A DNA stretch of 64,000 bases from the NCBI RefSeq assembly GCF_020085105.1, contig NC_058045.1, forward strand, positions 7,082,333 to 7,146,332. The letters run 5' to 3'. Position 1 is the stretch's first letter. Each line of letters opens with the position of its first letter. The notes under the pieces are model-generated. The model saw only the letters and a program-made list of their open reading frames with translations, searched no databases and was not told the DNA's origin. The translations under genes and the position numbers were made by a program. Source of the DNA: Siniperca chuatsi. Taxonomy: Eukaryota; Chordata; Actinopteri; Centrarchiformes; Sinipercidae. This document shows, one piece after another, positions 60,534 through 64,000 of the stretch.

Positions 60534-62164
60534 GTTTGGCAACTGCAGGCGATTCCCTTTTGTTTATGGCATTAGTGTGTCTATATGGTGCAGTTATGTC
60601 CGAAGGGAATGAGCCCCTGAGAGCTTTGTAATGCATCACCCATCTGGATCTTTTAGAGATGAACGGAAGGACTACCACTGTTCCACTGCCTTTGCTCTGA
60701 GAGATTTGTTGTGTGTGCGTGTACAGCAGGAGAGCAGATGTGTGTGTGTGTGTGTGTGTGCACTGTATGCGTTTATTACTTTTCATTCTTGGCTGGGCGC
60801 ATGCTTTAATGACTCTTATTTTCCTGATGGCACTTTAGGAAATGACAACTTGTGGGCAATACAAAGTAATTACATTTCCTGTGTCTGCACCCATAAGAAA
60901 TCTAGTATTATAAATAATGAATAGAGGGTTGGAGACCCTCTCACACAGCAGATGTGACACACTGTCACTGCATGGAGAGCCATTGCTCGCCTTTGTTTTA
61001 TTGACAATAGCCGCCCATTAGCTGCACACTATGGACCTATGAACAAGCCATCTGAATTGGAGACAGATAAGGGCCTATTTGTCAAAACACATGAATCATA
61101 ATTAAACAAAACATGTTATTGGCATTAGTGAAAACTGTATCGAAGGGGAGGCAGATTGATATGACAAATAAGTTGGTGTTATTCTGGGGTCCTCAGGAAG
61201 TAGCTGAGCACCACACAGGATCTGGAACTGTCCCTATAATCATATCTGCTGGCCTCCACTTGTTAGCCTACTTAAACATACCAGCACAGCCAACAAAAGA
61301 CTTTCCCAGCAATCCAGCGATTCGCTGGGGTTTGTTGTGGACGTGGGATTGTCTCTGAACAGGCCGTTAGGAAAAGGCTTCGATTCATGTCCATCTGGCA
61401 GGAAACTTATTAGGATTCAGGGAAAATCTAGCTGTTTATCCTCCTCTTTAAAAAAAAAAATCATCACTCGCATGGCATGGCCACTGATAAAACGATTAGT
61501 TTCAAAATGGTAATTGGTGCCATGGATGAAGACGATGCAAGACGAATACACAAATATTCAAAGCACAAAGCATCTGTTCTCTATTAAAAGGCTTTAACAA
61601 TACTGAGTCACACAGACAGCCAACCACTCCATTTTAATTTATTTTCATACCAACTGCCGAAAATCCAAACTTCAACTTTACTGGATGACTTAACTAATTG
61701 AAAGAATGAAAACTGTATGCTTACAGGAGGTCATAACTCATAGGACAATTTAAGCATTTATGGCACTCTGGTAAACTTAATGCTTTGAGACAGTTGGTAT
61801 TTTCTTTATTGGCCTCTATTCTTCATATGAGGACAGAGAAGACAGATGGCTTGAAAGTGGAATAAAGGAGGCCATCTATGTCAAACTGGAACAACCATTC
61901 CTGAATGGGGGGCTGCAACACCACTTATCTGCTGCTCATAATGACATTCCTTCTTAGGCAGTTTCACACCAATTTACACTTAAATTCATGAGACTCTACA
62001 CACTCACGATTACCATGTGACCTTGACAACTTCTGTGACCTTATGTAACATCAGTGTGAACCCACCAAAGAGGTTTAAATGGGGACTCTCCACCTGTCAG
62101 TAGAATAGAGGAAGCCTCTTGGATGAGTGCTGTAACGTCTTCAAGACTAAGAAACAGCGAATCC
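60534..62164. other. Unique sequence between duplicated blocks
   Basis: Includes a (TG)11 tract (60739-60760). 60.9-61.6 kb is rich, unique sequence with SOX-like sites (CCTTTGTTTTATTGACAATAG around 60990) and TAATTA cores. It is a candidate distal regulatory region for dbx2, unproven. No exon recognised. Confidence 0.3.
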
Positions 62165-62872
62165 AGATGCCTGTAGTACTTCTGGACCACCTTATATAAT
62201 CACCATCTGTATTTCAGTGGAGTGAATGAAATTAAAACATTTTCCAGCTTTTGTTTTATATTGTTTTAGGAAATCTTTATACTATTTTTTGTTTTATTTT
62301 TCCCACGCTTATTTAAATATTTTTAATGCAGTTCTTTGTATTGCTTATCATTTTGTCATTCTAGGAATTTTAACTTGTTGTGCTGTTGCAGTTCTTGAAG
62401 TCTTGCAGTCACTTTATCAGATTAGGAGCATCAAATGCCTGAAAATGCAACTAAACACAAAATTATATACAACTGGTGGCTGTGTAATCACTCACATCAC
62501 CCATGCTTAACAATGAATCGTACTGTAGTCAGCTGTTGAATGCAGAGACTCTGTTGTCAGCTTCACTTAAATCATAATTTTCTTTTCATATATTAAAAAT
62601 GTATCATAAAACTGGTGCAAATGAATATTAAACACATTATTAAGCAGGCAGATGTAATGAATCGTTAGAGTGTACAATTTTTAGTATGACTCATGAATGT
62701 CAGATTTGAAAGACAGGCAAGGTTAATATATAACATGGAATTATGCAACAAATTAATCCCAGGAGAACAATAGGGCCAGTTTTTCTGCAGTTCATTCAAA
62801 TTCTGGCACAGCTACTGCAGGCTTGGCAGTATGCAGTATATAGATGCCTGTAGTACTTCTGGACCACCTTAT
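62165..62872 (+). repeat. Duplicated block, copy A', bracketed by a 31-bp direct repeat
   Basis: 62202-62794 is the second copy of the block at 60036-60533. It carries about 125 bp extra (about 62330-62458), or copy A lost them. An exact 31-bp sequence beginning AGATGCCTGTAGTACTTCTG stands on each side, at 62165-62195 and 62842-62872. Confidence 0.75.
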
Positions 62873-64000
62873 TGTCTTCTGACTTTTATAGTAGCCACAT
62901 AGTATCACAAGAATAAGAAGTAAGAGTGGGAAAAAAATCCCAAAATATTAATTAATGCTTATCTTTTTTTTAATTATCTTTTTACCCTTTAAAACTCAAT
63001 GACCAGTGGGTTTAAACCCATAGAACTTTATTTTAAAGTCTTGTGAAGATCCAAATGTTTCCAAAGATACCAAATATTTAAGGCTAGATTATCTGAAAAT
63101 TAAAAGGCATCAAAAATATTTGCATTTGAGGGAATGGTCCACCTATGAAAAAATACGGAGTATTGGATTGGAATATTTGTTTACTCAGTGTGAACATCGT
63201 ATAGGTTCAATGAACAGTTGTAACAAACTGCTATTGAATATACTGTCAAAAGCAATGAACTAAGTAAACTGGAAATCACTACAGCATCAAGCTGTAAGCT
63301 AACTGCCAACGTTTGGTGACCAGCACCATATGGTGCCCAGCCCATATAGGCTTACAAGACACTAGACAGCAACAACAAGGATGGCCACATGACAAACCAA
63401 AATATACAGTTCCACAAATTCAAAATAGAACATTTCAAAATATTCACTATTCGAAATGTCATATTGTGGTAGATACAGTGTTCTCTGTCTTAGTTGCCAT
63501 GCATTTTCTATAAATCTTTCCAAGACAAAAATCTCCTCATCTTCCTTGTTTACATCACTACTAACGTTTTTAATTAACAAGCTGACCTGCTGTGCACTGA
63601 CTATGTCTCACTAGCTTAGCATTTAACTGAAATGAATAAACTAAACACTCTCTATTTTACCTATTATTTTACCAAATAACATTTTGAAATTTACCTACCC
63701 ATACCAAAATAATTTTTACCATCAAGGATTAAGGTTTAGGGGAGACCGGGGATGGTTGTAACAGCACCACTTTCACCAAGAAGGGATGATTTAAGAGTCA
63801 TGTGATGAATTTCCTGTATGACCACTTCCTTCCTGACCTTGCAAATACAATTTCATAGCTGTGTAAAGTTTGCAGATTTTACAGCCAAAACACTGAGTCT
63901 ATATTATAATTAGTACTGATACTGTTGAAGTTAGACTTAAATAGTCTCTTAGGTAAAATGTGAGGCATTTCATCTATGCTAATTTTAAATCACTATGCTG
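62873..64000. other. Terminal intergenic stretch
   Basis: A/T-rich DNA to the window end. The 72-codon minus-strand frame at 63362-63580 has no recognised domain. Nothing else supportable. Confidence 0.5.

Noticed and set aside
1-64000. tRNA, rRNA, CRISPR array or bacterial-type operon
   Set aside because: No cloverleaf with A/B boxes, rRNA core, or regularly spaced repeats was seen. The regular repeats present are CA/TG/GA microsatellites.

Overview
The window is nuclear DNA of a teleost fish, most likely a spiny-rayed (percomorph-type) one. Genes are split by GT-AG introns, the proteins match vertebrate families, and the spaces between hold short inverted-repeat elements and LINE tails typical of teleosts. 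There is no bacterial, viral or organelle content and no CRISPR array. Gene calls come from reading exons and splice frames by eye against remembered family sequences. No database search was run.

Layout. (1) 1-1580: a miniature inverted-repeat element, then unassigned DNA. (2) 1580-22200, minus strand: nuak1, a complete seven-exon AMPK-related kinase gene of 659 codons with a long 3' UTR, large introns carrying repeats, and a probable non-coding leader exon near 22.0 kb. (3) 22.2-29.2 kb: a divergent intergenic region ending in a promoter-like stretch with five TAACGTTA palindromes. (4) 29248-40708, plus strand: mov10l1, the germline piRNA-pathway RNA helicase, 25 exons in one consistent frame (about 1148 residues). 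(5) 40.7-46.1 kb: intergenic, with an old tandem duplication at 43.27-44.34 kb. (6) 46203-47510, plus: sizzled (szl), a secreted Frizzled/netrin-domain protein acting in the Chordin/BMP/Tolloid pathway, with a clear TATA box and poly(A) signal. (7) 49069-50332, plus: a prolactin-family gene resembling prl2 that looks broken: a stop at the first codon of exon 4, the end of exon 4 missing, and an out-of-frame junction to exon 5. (8) 51102-56161, minus: dbx2, a complete four-exon neural-tube homeobox gene, tail to tail with the prolactin relic. (9) 56.2-64 kb: gene-free DNA upstream of dbx2, with a diverged ~0.5 kb duplicated block and complex unique sequence that may hold dbx2 enhancers.

The genes do not form a shared pathway. 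Nuak1 is an LKB1-activated kinase controlling myosin phosphatase; Mov10l1 works in piRNA biogenesis in germ cells; Szl and Dbx2 are embryonic patterning genes; the prolactin-like gene is endocrine. I found no new multi-gene system. The most notable points are the apparent loss of the prolactin-like gene, its overlapping convergent 3' end with dbx2, several perfect stem-loops in non-coding DNA, and two old local duplications.
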